Source: an uncultured Eubacteriales bacterium (GTDB taxonomy: Bacteria; Bacillota; Clostridia; Christensenellales; Borkfalkiaceae). From it: a stretch of 18,469 nt of DNA. A program made the translations under genes and the position numbers. The notes under the pieces were generated by a model. It saw only the letters and a list, made by a program, of their open reading frames with translations, was not told the DNA's origin and did no database searches. The stretch covers positions 1 through 18,469 of the forward strand of contig CABQND010000043.1 of NCBI GenBank assembly GCA_902465495.1, read 5' to 3'. Shown here piece by piece: positions 7,116 through 14,987 of this stretch. Position 1 is the stretch's first letter. The number at the start of each line of letters is the position of its first letter.

Positions 7116-10100
7116 TTAAGAATTGCCGTTCGCTGCGGCATATACTTCATAAGTCATTAACGCATACCCATCCAAAACCGCATACGTTGAAGGATTGTTT
7201 GTGCCTCCGCTCGGATAGGTAGCGTCGGACATCGTATCGGGATAGGTCACCTTGCTTCCGTTATAATTAAAGTAGCCCCATGCGAACGCTCCTGACGATG
7301 TATATTGGATCACGCCGATATTCATGCCGATCGTCTGTTCGCCTCGCTCCATACCCACGGAATCATAAGGGATTACGGCTTCAAGCACATACCCGCTGTC
7401 TTCAAGCGCTTCGCCTGTCGCATTATGGAAAGTGCCGTCCACGGTATAGGCAAAGGCAAACCCTTCGATGGCCGTACGCGACCACGAAGAACCGGTTCCC
7501 TGATTGATAATCTCCGCACCGTTCGCGCCTAAAAACAGCCAATAATCGTCTGTCTGCGGCGTTGTCTTGCGATCCATCTGCGTATCAAGAAAGATCACTA
7601 CCCTGTCGGTCGCCTGTTCGTCATCGAGTTCCGCATAGACATATTCATCGCGAACGTCACAGAGAATATACAACGCATCTTCACCCCAATACGCGTACAC
7701 GTCGCAATACACATCCGCCGTGTCGCTCAATCGCTGCATCGAGTAGATTTTTTTATAGTATCCGTTTTCTGTGTCCGCCTCTTCTACACTGAATACGCCG
7801 TCTACCTTGGGAGCGGCCCCCGCTTTCAGCGTAATTTCCTGCACGATGGCTTCACCGTCTGCAGCCACGAGCCGCTCCGCCGTGAGAGTGTAATACTGTT
7901 CCACATACCCGTTTGCGCCGATCGCAAAGCGCACCGCTCCGTCTGCCGCCGCAAAAGTGCCAAGCGCCGCCGTACCGTCTGCTCCCGCCGTGACGGAATT
8001 TTCACCCCACACGACCGTCGAGCCGTTGACGGGAGTGCCGCTCTCGTCTTTGACCGCAATGCTGAACGCCGCAGGAGCTATCGTCTCCGCGTATGCTTCA
8101 AAAGGCAGCAGTTCGCTTCCGTCCAGCACCGCGTACGAAGAAGGATTGTTCACGCCCAGCGAAGGATATACGTACGATTTCATTGCTTCGGGATAGGTCA
8201 CGACGCAGGGTGCCGCATTGAAATAGCACCAGCCGACCGCACCCGTCGAAGTGTATTGCGCCGCACCGAACTGCACCCCGATCGCATCGTCCGCCCCCAT
8301 TCCGACAGACGCATACGGAATCATAAATTCCATAATATAACCGCCGTCGGCAAGCGCTTCATTTTTTACCGTGTGCAACGTTCCGTCCAACGTATACGCG
8401 GAAACAAACCCGTCGATCGACGTTGTCAGCCATAGACCGTCGCGCCCTTCGTCCAGCAAAACGGTACCATTGATCCCGAGTCGGATGCGGTAATCGCCCG
8501 CCTGTGCTGTCGATGTGCGATCCATTGCCGTATCGATAAATACCTCGATGCGGTCAACGGTCGTAGAAACCGTCGGATCGGAATAAAGATATTCGTCGCG
8601 GATGTCAAAGAGCATATACAGCGCTTCCGCACCGCGATACACATATGCATCTCCCGTTATGTCTCCGTTCTCACTCAGACGCTCAAAGGAATACACTTTT
8701 GTATAGATCGTCTGTTCATCTACTCCGAATACGCCATCAACCGTTGCTTCCGTACCTGTTTTCAAAGTCAATGCTCTGTAAATGGTTTCTCCGTTTGCTG
8801 CGATCATTTCTCCTTCCGTGAGAGTCAAATACTGACTTACATACCCGTCCGCGCGTATGGTAAAGAACACATCGCCGTCCGTCGCACGCAGTCCTTCAAT
8901 CAGAGCAACACCGTTCGAAGCCGTCTTCGCACTCCCTTTTTCCCAAGAAATGTCCGCCCCTTCGATAAGTTCACCCGCTTCGTTTTTCAATGTCAGCTGC
9001 CATGTGCAGGCGGGAATGGAAGCAACATAATCTTCGTAGGGCATCAGTTCGTATTCTTTGAGTACCGCATATGTCGAAGGGTTGTTTACGCCGCCCGACG
9101 TATACACAAGATCTTTCATTGCGTCAGGATAAGTGACCGTGCTGTTTTTATAATTGTAATAACACCAGGCGATTGAACCGGATTTAACGTACTGCGCAAT
9201 ACCGATATCCAGGCCGAACGGTTTATCTTTCGCCATGCCGATCGAAGCATACGGGAGCATGATCTCGTACACGTATCCGCCGTCCGCGACTTCTTCGCCC
9301 GTTTCCGTGTGAAGGGTGCCGTTCACTTTCTGTGCAAATAATATATTTTCAATGCTTGCCGTCGCCCACGAAGTGCCCGTGCCTTTATCGATCTGCACCG
9401 CGCCGTTTACACACAGCATCAATTTGTAATCATCCGTGTTCGGCTTTGCCGTACGGTCGAGCGCAACATCTATGTACAATTCAACCCGATCGCCCGCCGT
9501 CGCGGTATCCCCCGAAACATATACATATTGATCCTGCACATCAAACAGGAAATACAGAGCATCATCTCCCCAGTATGCATAAACTGTTGCAGCCATGTTT
9601 CCGTTTGCACTCTCATACTCGGTGGCATAGATCTTCTGATAAAACTCACTTTCCTTTTCATTGAATTCGCCGTCGATATGCGGAGCGGTCAGAGGCACAA
9701 CCTCGGAAATAAGCGCAATGTCAATATTGAGCGTTCCCGTTACCCCTGCGAGCTGTTCCGCCGTGACGGTGTATATTTCGGTAAGATACCCGTCCGCCGT
9801 GAACGTAAACTCGATGCCGCCGCTCACGGGAACTACGTCCTCAATCAAAATGACGCCGTCTGCACCGCTCGTGCCCGAATATGAGCCCGATGCCGCGGTG
9901 ACACCCTCAATGGGACCGGTGCCATCCGTGACCGTAAAGCGCAACGTAACCAGCTTTTGCAGCGTCACGTCCGCGCGGACGGTGCCCTGCGCCCCCACAA
10001 ATTGCGCCGCCGTGACCGTGTACGTCCCGTCAATATATCCGTCCGCCGTAACTGCAAACGTCAGCTTACCGATCGGCTGCACATTTTCAATCGTTGCGAC

Positions 10101-12989
10101 GCCCTGTGCGTTTGTGGTTGCAGCATAGGTGCCGGATAAGATGCTTGCACCTTCCACGGGGTTGCCGGCATTGTCTTTCACTGTAAACTCCAGTGTCATA
10201 GGATCAAGGCCGGAAGCCTGATAATATTCATACGGCATCAGATCATAGCCATCCATCACAGCATAAGTTGAAGGATTATTGACGCCGCCCGAAGTATACA
10301 CAAGATCTTTCATTGCGTCGGGATAAGTGACCGTGCTGTTTTTATAATTGTAATAACACCAGCCGATCGAACCCGTTTTCAGATATTGCGCAACACCGAA
10401 ATCCACACCGAACACTCTGTTTTCGGCCGTGATGCCGACCGATGTGTACGGAAGCATAATTTCATAGACATACCCGCCGTCCGAAAGCTCTTCGTTCTTT
10501 TCGCTGTGCAATGTGCCGCTGACCTTGCAGGCTACTACCATGTTTTCGATGACAGTACTCGCCCATGTTGTGCCCGTACCTTTATCGACTTGTACAGCGC
10601 CGTTTACGCACATCATAAATTTATAATCATCTGTCTGCGGTTTCGCGCCGCGATTGAGCGCAAAGTCCAAATACATCTCCACACGATCGCCTGCCGACGC
10701 ATTCGCACCTGCCGCATAGATATACTCATCGTTCACGTCAAACAAAATGTACAGCGCGTTTTCACCCCAGTACATATACACGTCCGCCGCCATGTCGCCG
10801 TTTGCACTTGCATATTCGGTCGAGAATACCTTTTGATAAAATCCTGTTCCCGAAGCAATCTCTTCCGCGCTCAATACGCCGTCTACCGTCGGTTCAGCAC
10901 CCTCTTTCAATGTTATCGGTACGTCGATTGTTCCTCCGTCTGCTGCAATGATATCCTCAATCGCCAGCGTATAATATTGCGTTATGTAACCTTCCGCACT
11001 GATCGAAAAATGTTTCTCTCCCGCAGCAACGGTCACATTTTCGATCAGAATAACGCCCGCATTGTCCGTCGTATAAACATTCTCACCTTCTGCAATTTTT
11101 GCTCCCGCAACGGGTGCGCCTTCCTCGTTTCTGACTGTCATGCGGAAATCAGCAGGCTCTGCCGTCATTGCCGCATAATCCGAATACGGCATCAGATCAT
11201 ACCCATACAGCACTGCATATGTCGAAGGATTATTCACGCCGCCAGCAGTATACACATGATCGATCATCGCCTCCGGATAGGTGATCTTGCTGCCGCCGTA
11301 ATTGTAATAGCACCAGCCGATAGCCCCCGTGCTGACATACTGCGCCGCGCCAAAATCAATACCGATCGTATTGTGATCGCTCGAAATACCCAACGATTCA
11401 TAAGGAAGCATGATCTCGTAGACGTAACCGCCTTCGGAAAGCTCTTCTTCCGTTTCCGTATGCAAAGTACCCGTAACAATGCACGCAGTGCGCATCCCCG
11501 CGATCTCAGTCGAGACCCAGCTCGTGCCGCTGCCCTTATCCACGCGCGCGCCGCCTTCGACGCCGAGCATGAATTTGTAGTCATCGGACTGCGGTTTCTC
11601 GCCGTGGTTGAGCGCAAGATCCAAATACATTTCTACACGGTCGCCCGACGCAACTGTGCCGTCCGGTGAATACATATATTCGTCCTTCATGTCAAACAAG
11701 ACATACAATGCCTCGTCGCCCCAATATACGTAAATGTCGCCCGCAATATCCGCAGTAGCGCTTTCGCGTATGAACGAATAGACTTTGCGGTATAAGCTGT
11801 TTGCTTCGTTCTTTTCCGCATCGCTGAACGCGCCGTCCAAACTCGGAACTTCACTGTCATTACGCAGGATGACTTCGATCTCCGCCTTGCCGCCTGCCGT
11901 TTCTTCAAATTCTTCGAGCGTGAACGTGTAGAATGAGTTCGCATAACTCGGTGCCGATATGATAAACTCTACGTCACCGAAAGAAGGATCGACCTCTTCA
12001 ATGGTTGCAACGCCGTTTGTGTCCGTCGTAGCGACAACTGCGCCTTTTACCGAAATTTCGGCGCCGGATACAGGCGTCCCCGACGTATCCTTGACAGTCA
12101 TCTGTACGTCGCAGGTATCCAGTGTCATGCCGAGGTATTCGTCATAATTTAAGATTTTGTTTTGATAAAGAACGGCATAACTGGAAGGAATGGTCGAATT
12201 GACTGTCCCGAGAGGTGTTCCCGTTGAACTTTTAACACCGGTCATACCCTTGTAGGTACGCTTGGCATCCACGCTGACGCGATTGTCAATGCCGATCGCG
12301 ATGCCCATAGGGCCCTCGCTCTCTTTGGTCAGCGTATTGTTGAACGCAGAGTAAGAGATCATGACCTCCGCTTTGTAGCCGACGTCGGTATCCGTATTAT
12401 TATCCTGATCGGACGTCGTCAGCGTACCATCGAGACTTACTGCTGATTTTAAATAAAAACTGCCCGTAGCCCAACTGCCGCCTACTTCTTTGACCAACTG
12501 CTTGCCGACCGCACCGTTCGCACTCAAAAGAATTACACGCTCGTCAAGCTGGCGCTGGTCGGAACGATCAAACTCGGGATCCAAATATATTTCCAGCGCG
12601 TCATCATTGACGATCGTATCGCGCGCATTATCCGTCCCCGTCGCGACCAAATGTGGATCGGTCACATCGAACAGGACATACAATGCCTTTTCGCCCCAGT
12701 ACACATACATGCGAAGAGAATAATTCTGATCCGGGATTTCCATAACAAAATTTTCAACTTCGCGATACAGTTCTTTCTCGTCCTCTGTCATTTTGCCGTC
12801 GATAGACAGCTCCGGAGCGACATAATTTCCTTCAAAATCAAACTGATCGCCGCTTTCGGTCTTGGATGCTGTATCATTTTTATAATAAATACCCGTATCA
12901 GCGTCCTTGCCACAGCCTGCAAGCAAAAGTGCGCTCATAAGCATCAGTGCGCACAATGCCGCAAGCATTGCGATGAAACCTTTTCTCAT
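7116..12989 (-). CDS. Giant multi-domain lipoprotein with six CBM9-like domains
   Basis: Encodes 1957 residues. The signal MRKGFIAMLA runs through a hydrophobic core to the lipobox LLAGC (C26). AAGGGGAGG lies 11 nt before the ATG. Six CBM9-like domains begin near residues 58, 381, 699, 1102, 1414 and 1727, each opening with a form of VDGVFS and containing YVYWGDEALYVLFD, then DRVEMYLD, then VYEIMLPY, and ending in NNPSTYAVL. Copies 2-6 also carry a conserved W(C/G)Y(Y/F)N segment; copy 1 lacks it and is the most diverged. The domains are separated by ~90-residue carboxypeptidase-regulatory-like beta-sandwiches (VKDTSGTPVSGA, then DGYV.Y.T); there is one between most copies but two in tandem (~925-1100) between copies 3 and 4. 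CBM9 members are known to bind sugars, often chain ends. No catalytic domain is visible. Sitting between the transporter and three GH43 lipoprotein genes, it probably presents or retains glycan at the cell surface. A structural or adhesive role is the alternative. Confidence 0.9.
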   Translation of the reverse strand: MRKGFIAMLAALCALMLMSALLLAGCGKDADTGIYYKNDTASKTESGDQFDFEGNYVAPELSIDGKMTEDEKELYREVENFVMEIPDQNYSLRMYVYWGEKALYVLFDVTDPHLVATGTDNARDTIVNDDALEIYLDPEFDRSDQRQLDERVILLSANGAVGKQLVKEVGGSWATGSFYLKSAVSLDGTLTTSDQDNNTDTDVGYKAEVMISYSAFNNTLTKESEGPMGIAIGIDNRVSVDAKRTYKGMTGVKSSTGTPLGTVNSTIPSSYAVLYQNKILNYDEYLGMTLDTCDVQMTVKDTSGTPVSGAEISVKGAVVATTDTNGVATIEEVDPSFGDVEFIISAPSYANSFYTFTLEEFEETAGGKAEIEVILRNDSEVPSLDGAFSDAEKNEANSLYRKVYSFIRESATADIAGDIYVYWGDEALYVLFDMKDEYMYSPDGTVASGDRVEMYLDLALNHGEKPQSDDYKFMLGVEGGARVDKGSGTSWVSTEIAGMRTACIVTGTLHTETEEELSEGGYVYEIMLPYESLGISSDHNTIGIDFGAAQYVSTGAIGWCYYNYGGSKITYPEAMIDHVYTAGGVNNPSTYAVLYGYDLMPYSDYAAMTAEPADFRMTVRNEEGAPVAGAKIAEGENVYTTDNAGVILIENVTVAAGEKHFSISAEGYITQYYTLAIEDIIAADGGTIDVPITLKEGAEPTVDGVLSAEEIASGTGFYQKVFSTEYASANGDMAADVYMYWGENALYILFDVNDEYIYAAGANASAGDRVEMYLDFALNRGAKPQTDDYKFMMCVNGAVQVDKGTGTTWASTVIENMVVACKVSGTLHSEKNEELSDGGYVYEIMLPYTSVGITAENRVFGVDFGVAQYLKTGSIGWCYYNYKNSTVTYPDAMKDLVYTSGGVNNPSTYAVMDGYDLMPYEYYQASGLDPMTLEFTVKDNAGNPVEGASILSGTYAATTNAQGVATIENVQPIGKLTFAVTADGYIDGTYTVTAAQFVGAQGTVRADVTLQKLVTLRFTVTDGTGPIEGVTAASGSYSGTSGADGVILIEDVVPVSGGIEFTFTADGYLTEIYTVTAEQLAGVTGTLNIDIALISEVVPLTAPHIDGEFNEKESEFYQKIYATEYESANGNMAATVYAYWGDDALYFLFDVQDQYVYVSGDTATAGDRVELYIDVALDRTAKPNTDDYKLMLCVNGAVQIDKGTGTSWATASIENILFAQKVNGTLHTETGEEVADGGYVYEIMLPYASIGMAKDKPFGLDIGIAQYVKSGSIAWCYYNYKNSTVTYPDAMKDLVYTSGGVNNPSTYAVLKEYELMPYEDYVASIPACTWQLTLKNEAGELIEGADISWEKGSAKTASNGVALIEGLRATDGDVFFTIRADGYVSQYLTLTEGEMIAANGETIYRALTLKTGTEATVDGVFGVDEQTIYTKVYSFERLSENGDITGDAYVYRGAEALYMLFDIRDEYLYSDPTVSTTVDRIEVFIDTAMDRTSTAQAGDYRIRLGINGTVLLDEGRDGLWLTTSIDGFVSAYTLDGTLHTVKNEALADGGYIMEFMIPYASVGMGADDAIGVQFGAAQYTSTGAVGWCYFNAAPCVVTYPEAMKSYVYPSLGVNNPSSYAVLDGSELLPFEAYAETIAPAAFSIAVKDESGTPVNGSTVVWGENSVTAGADGTAALGTFAAADGAVRFAIGANGYVEQYYTLTAERLVAADGEAIVQEITLKAGAAPKVDGVFSVEEADTENGYYKKIYSMQRLSDTADVYCDVYAYWGEDALYILCDVRDEYVYAELDDEQATDRVVIFLDTQMDRKTTPQTDDYWLFLGANGAEIINQGTGSSWSRTAIEGFAFAYTVDGTFHNATGEALEDSGYVLEAVIPYDSVGMERGEQTIGMNIGVIQYTSSGAFAWGYFNYNGSKVTYPDTMSDATYPSGGTNNPSTYAVLDGYALMTYEVYAAANGNS
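9088..9168. repeat. Intragenic repeat in CBM9-like domain 4
   Basis: This 81-bp stretch matches 10282-10362 with only two mismatches (9099 and 9126). It encodes the YYNYKNSTVTYPDAM to SGGVNNPS region. The other domain copies are similar in protein but not at this DNA level. Confidence 0.9.
10282..10362. repeat. Intragenic repeat in CBM9-like domain 3
   Basis: Partner of 9088-9168 (79 of 81 bases identical), at an offset of 1194 bp, which is a multiple of three and so keeps the frame. Confidence 0.9.
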
Positions 12990-13021
12990 TGCGTATATTT
13001 CCTCCCCTTATTTATTTTATC

Positions 13022-13035
13022 TGCCGCCTGCGGCA
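13022..13035. repeat. Short inverted repeat in the gap before the CBM9 lipoprotein gene
   Basis: TGCCGC and GCGGCA flank a 2-base centre. In RNA this gives a 5-bp GC-rich stem with a CAGG loop, 12 nt before the AAGGGGAGG ribosome-binding site. The 65-nt gap that holds it is the longest in the operon and separates the transporter genes from the surface-protein genes. No U-run follows. Confidence 0.5.
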
Positions 13036-13054
13036 AAGCGCGGGCGTTCCCCTA

Positions 13055-13963
13055 TCATTCTTTTACTGCACCGATCGTAATAGATTCGATGAAAAAATTT
13101 TGAAAAATAATATAGAACACAATCATGGGAATACTTGACATGACTGCTCCGGCAAAAATTTTTGTGAAATTCACGCCCAGTTCATTGGAATTGAGCCGCG
13201 CCAGCATTGCCTGCAACGTCAGTTTACTTGCACTTGTCAAATAAATAGACGGTGCAAAATAATCGTTCCAGATACCCATGAACCAAAAAATTACCTGTGC
13301 CGAAATCGCAGGAATCATGAGCGGGATCATGATATATACGTGCATGAATAAATATCCGCTTCCGTCAATTTTTGCCGCCTCGAAAATGGTATTGGATATT
13401 CCGCGCATATACTGAATGAAGAAAAACATCATTGAAACATGAATGAACAGGTGCGGAACAATCAGCGGCAGAAGAGTATCAATCCAGCTCAATTGCTGAT
13501 AGGCAATATAGCGCGGGAGCAGGAGCACCGCTCCGGGAACCATCATGCCGCTGAGTAAAAACAAAAGCCAAAACGTTTTGTGGCGCAGTTTAAGCTTTGC
13601 AAAGGAAAATGCCGACATCGAAGCAAAAAATGTGCCGCACGGAATTACGCCGATCACAACGATCATACTGTTGAGATACCCTCGTCCGAAATTCAGATTC
13701 GGATCGCTGAACAACTGTTTATAACTTGTAAAAGACCATTGATTCGGAAAAATCTTTGCGTAAAATTCCAAAAATTCGTCATACGGTTTTAAGGATGCAA
13801 GGATCATCCATATGTACGGAAAAACGACAAAAAACGCAAGCACCGTCAGAATGATATACATGGCGATCTTTGCAAAAGTTTGTCTCCAAAACCCTGCGCG
13901 AACCGCTCTGTTGGCACTGAACATTTTATTCTTTACGGATTGTAACCCTGTTCTGAAAGACAT
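13055..13963 (-). CDS. ABC sugar transporter permease, CUT1 family (MalG/UgpE type)
   Basis: Encodes 302 residues with six predicted transmembrane stretches (about 33-58, 99-121, 131-150, 162-185, 209-231 and 268-290). The cytoplasmic EAA loop that docks on the ATPase is clear at residues 195-218: EAAKIDGSGYLFMHVYIMIP. The C-terminal ITIGAVKE is typical of the MalG/UgpE/GanQ branch. With the adjoining upstream permease it should form the heterodimeric membrane channel importing oligosaccharides delivered by the binding lipoproteins. The ribosome-binding site GGAGGTG overlaps the stop codon of the preceding permease and the gap is only 10 nt, which implies translational coupling and equal expression. 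No nucleotide-binding subunit is encoded nearby; CUT1 systems in Bacillota commonly share one ATPase encoded elsewhere. Specificity cannot be read from the permease. Confidence 0.95.
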   Translation of the reverse strand: MSFRTGLQSVKNKMFSANRAVRAGFWRQTFAKIAMYIILTVLAFFVVFPYIWMILASLKPYDEFLEFYAKIFPNQWSFTSYKQLFSDPNLNFGRGYLNSMIVVIGVIPCGTFFASMSAFSFAKLKLRHKTFWLLFLLSGMMVPGAVLLLPRYIAYQQLSWIDTLLPLIVPHLFIHVSMMFFFIQYMRGISNTIFEAAKIDGSGYLFMHVYIMIPLMIPAISAQVIFWFMGIWNDYFAPSIYLTSASKLTLQAMLARLNSNELGVNFTKIFAGAVMSSIPMIVFYIIFQNFFIESITIGAVKE

Positions 13964-13967
13964 CCGG

Positions 13968-13974
13968 CACCTCC
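13968..13974 (-). promoter_or_regulatory. Ribosome-binding site overlapping the upstream stop codon
   Basis: GGAGGTG begins at the last base of the TAG stop of the first permease and lies four bases before the ATG of the second, so termination and re-initiation are likely coupled. Confidence 0.75.
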
Positions 13975-14975
13975 TATAACTCGACGACCCACTTTTTGGA
14001 AAAGCGGAACTGCATAACGGTAATGCCCATAATAACGATGCCGAGAAGTGTCGCCGCGGCGGTTGCTATGCCGTACGAATATGCATTGATACCGCGGTCC
14101 CAGATAAAATAGACAATCGTCTGTGCATACGGACTCTTATTTGCAAATATTGCAGCGTCTGCATATGCCTGCAAAGCCCCCGAGACACGCATGATAAGCA
14201 AGTAAAAGGTCGTAGGAGTGAGCATGGGAAATGTGATATGCCAAAACTTATTAAACGCATTTGCGCCATCCAGATCGGCAACTTCATAATACTCTTTGGA
14301 AATACCGCAAATCCCCGCATAGTACAGTACCATCGAACTGCCCATGCCGCCAATCGTATTTTTAATAATGATCGCTGCCAGCAGAGGACCGCGCTCAGTC
14401 AGCCAGTTTACACGAATACCGAAGTAATAATTGATAACGCCAAGTTCCATTTCATACGTGCCGCTCTTGAACAGGTACCGCCATATGATGTTGGATGCGA
14501 CCGCGCCGCAAACGACCGGCAGATAGATCAAAATGCGGTATACTTTACTGAGTTTCATCAGTTCGGAGGAAACCAACACTGCGCAAAGCAATCCAAACGC
14601 CATCGCGATCGGAACTTCAATCGCAATGATCAGAGTATTGAGGATACAACGTACAAATTGTTCTCCGTAACTTGTGTTGTAATTGAAAAGATTTATATAA
14701 TTTTTCAGACCTATAAAGGTATAGGACTGTGTAAGAACTTCATAATTGCTGAAACTTAATATGATCGAAAACACCATAGGTGCAAAAATGAAGATCATGA
14801 ACCATATGAGAGAAGGCAATATGAACAGAAAAGCGACACGGTTTTCTTTGCGGTCCAACCGATAACGCTTACCCTTCCCTGTCATCGCAGCCAGCATCTC
14901 TGCCGGCTTCAAAACCTGCGCCGGCAGATTTACTCTCTCTTCCTGTAATGTTTCTGTTTTTTCCGCACTTTGCAT
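13974..14975 (-). CDS. ABC sugar transporter permease, CUT1 family (MalF/UgpA/LplB type)
   Basis: Encodes 333 residues. A polar cytoplasmic N-terminus of about 46 residues precedes the first membrane segment (VAFLFILPSLIWFMIFIFAP), and five more hydrophobic segments follow, to about 305-323. The EAA loop is at residues 231-250 (EVADLDGANAFNKFWHITFP), with the conserved Gly at 237 and Pro at 250. This is the larger MalF/UgpA-like partner of a CUT1 permease pair. The start follows AAGGGAG with an 8-nt spacer; this site overlaps the stop of the second binding-protein gene, with a 12-nt gap. The partner permease starts 10 nt downstream. The start codon could sit in the loop of a small bulged hairpin (14964-14982), a possible but unproven translation control. 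The likely cargo is oligosaccharide released by the downstream GH43 enzymes; this is inferred only from the operon. Confidence 0.95.
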   Translation of the reverse strand: MQSAEKTETLQEERVNLPAQVLKPAEMLAAMTGKGKRYRLDRKENRVAFLFILPSLIWFMIFIFAPMVFSIILSFSNYEVLTQSYTFIGLKNYINLFNYNTSYGEQFVRCILNTLIIAIEVPIAMAFGLLCAVLVSSELMKLSKVYRILIYLPVVCGAVASNIIWRYLFKSGTYEMELGVINYYFGIRVNWLTERGPLLAAIIIKNTIGGMGSSMVLYYAGICGISKEYYEVADLDGANAFNKFWHITFPMLTPTTFYLLIMRVSGALQAYADAAIFANKSPYAQTIVYFIWDRGINAYSYGIATAAATLLGIVIMGITVMQFRFSKKWVVEL

Positions 14976-14987
14976 AAATGCGCTCCC

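Noticed and set aside
7097..7150. Upstream start at ATG 7150 for the first GH43 gene
   Set aside because: It overlaps the end of the CBM9 gene and adds residues before the signal peptide; ATG 7096 has its own G-rich binding site.
7116..12989. Repeat array as CRISPR or tandem satellite DNA
   Set aside because: The repeats are about 940 bp, in frame and conserved mainly as protein, so they are domain duplications in one gene.
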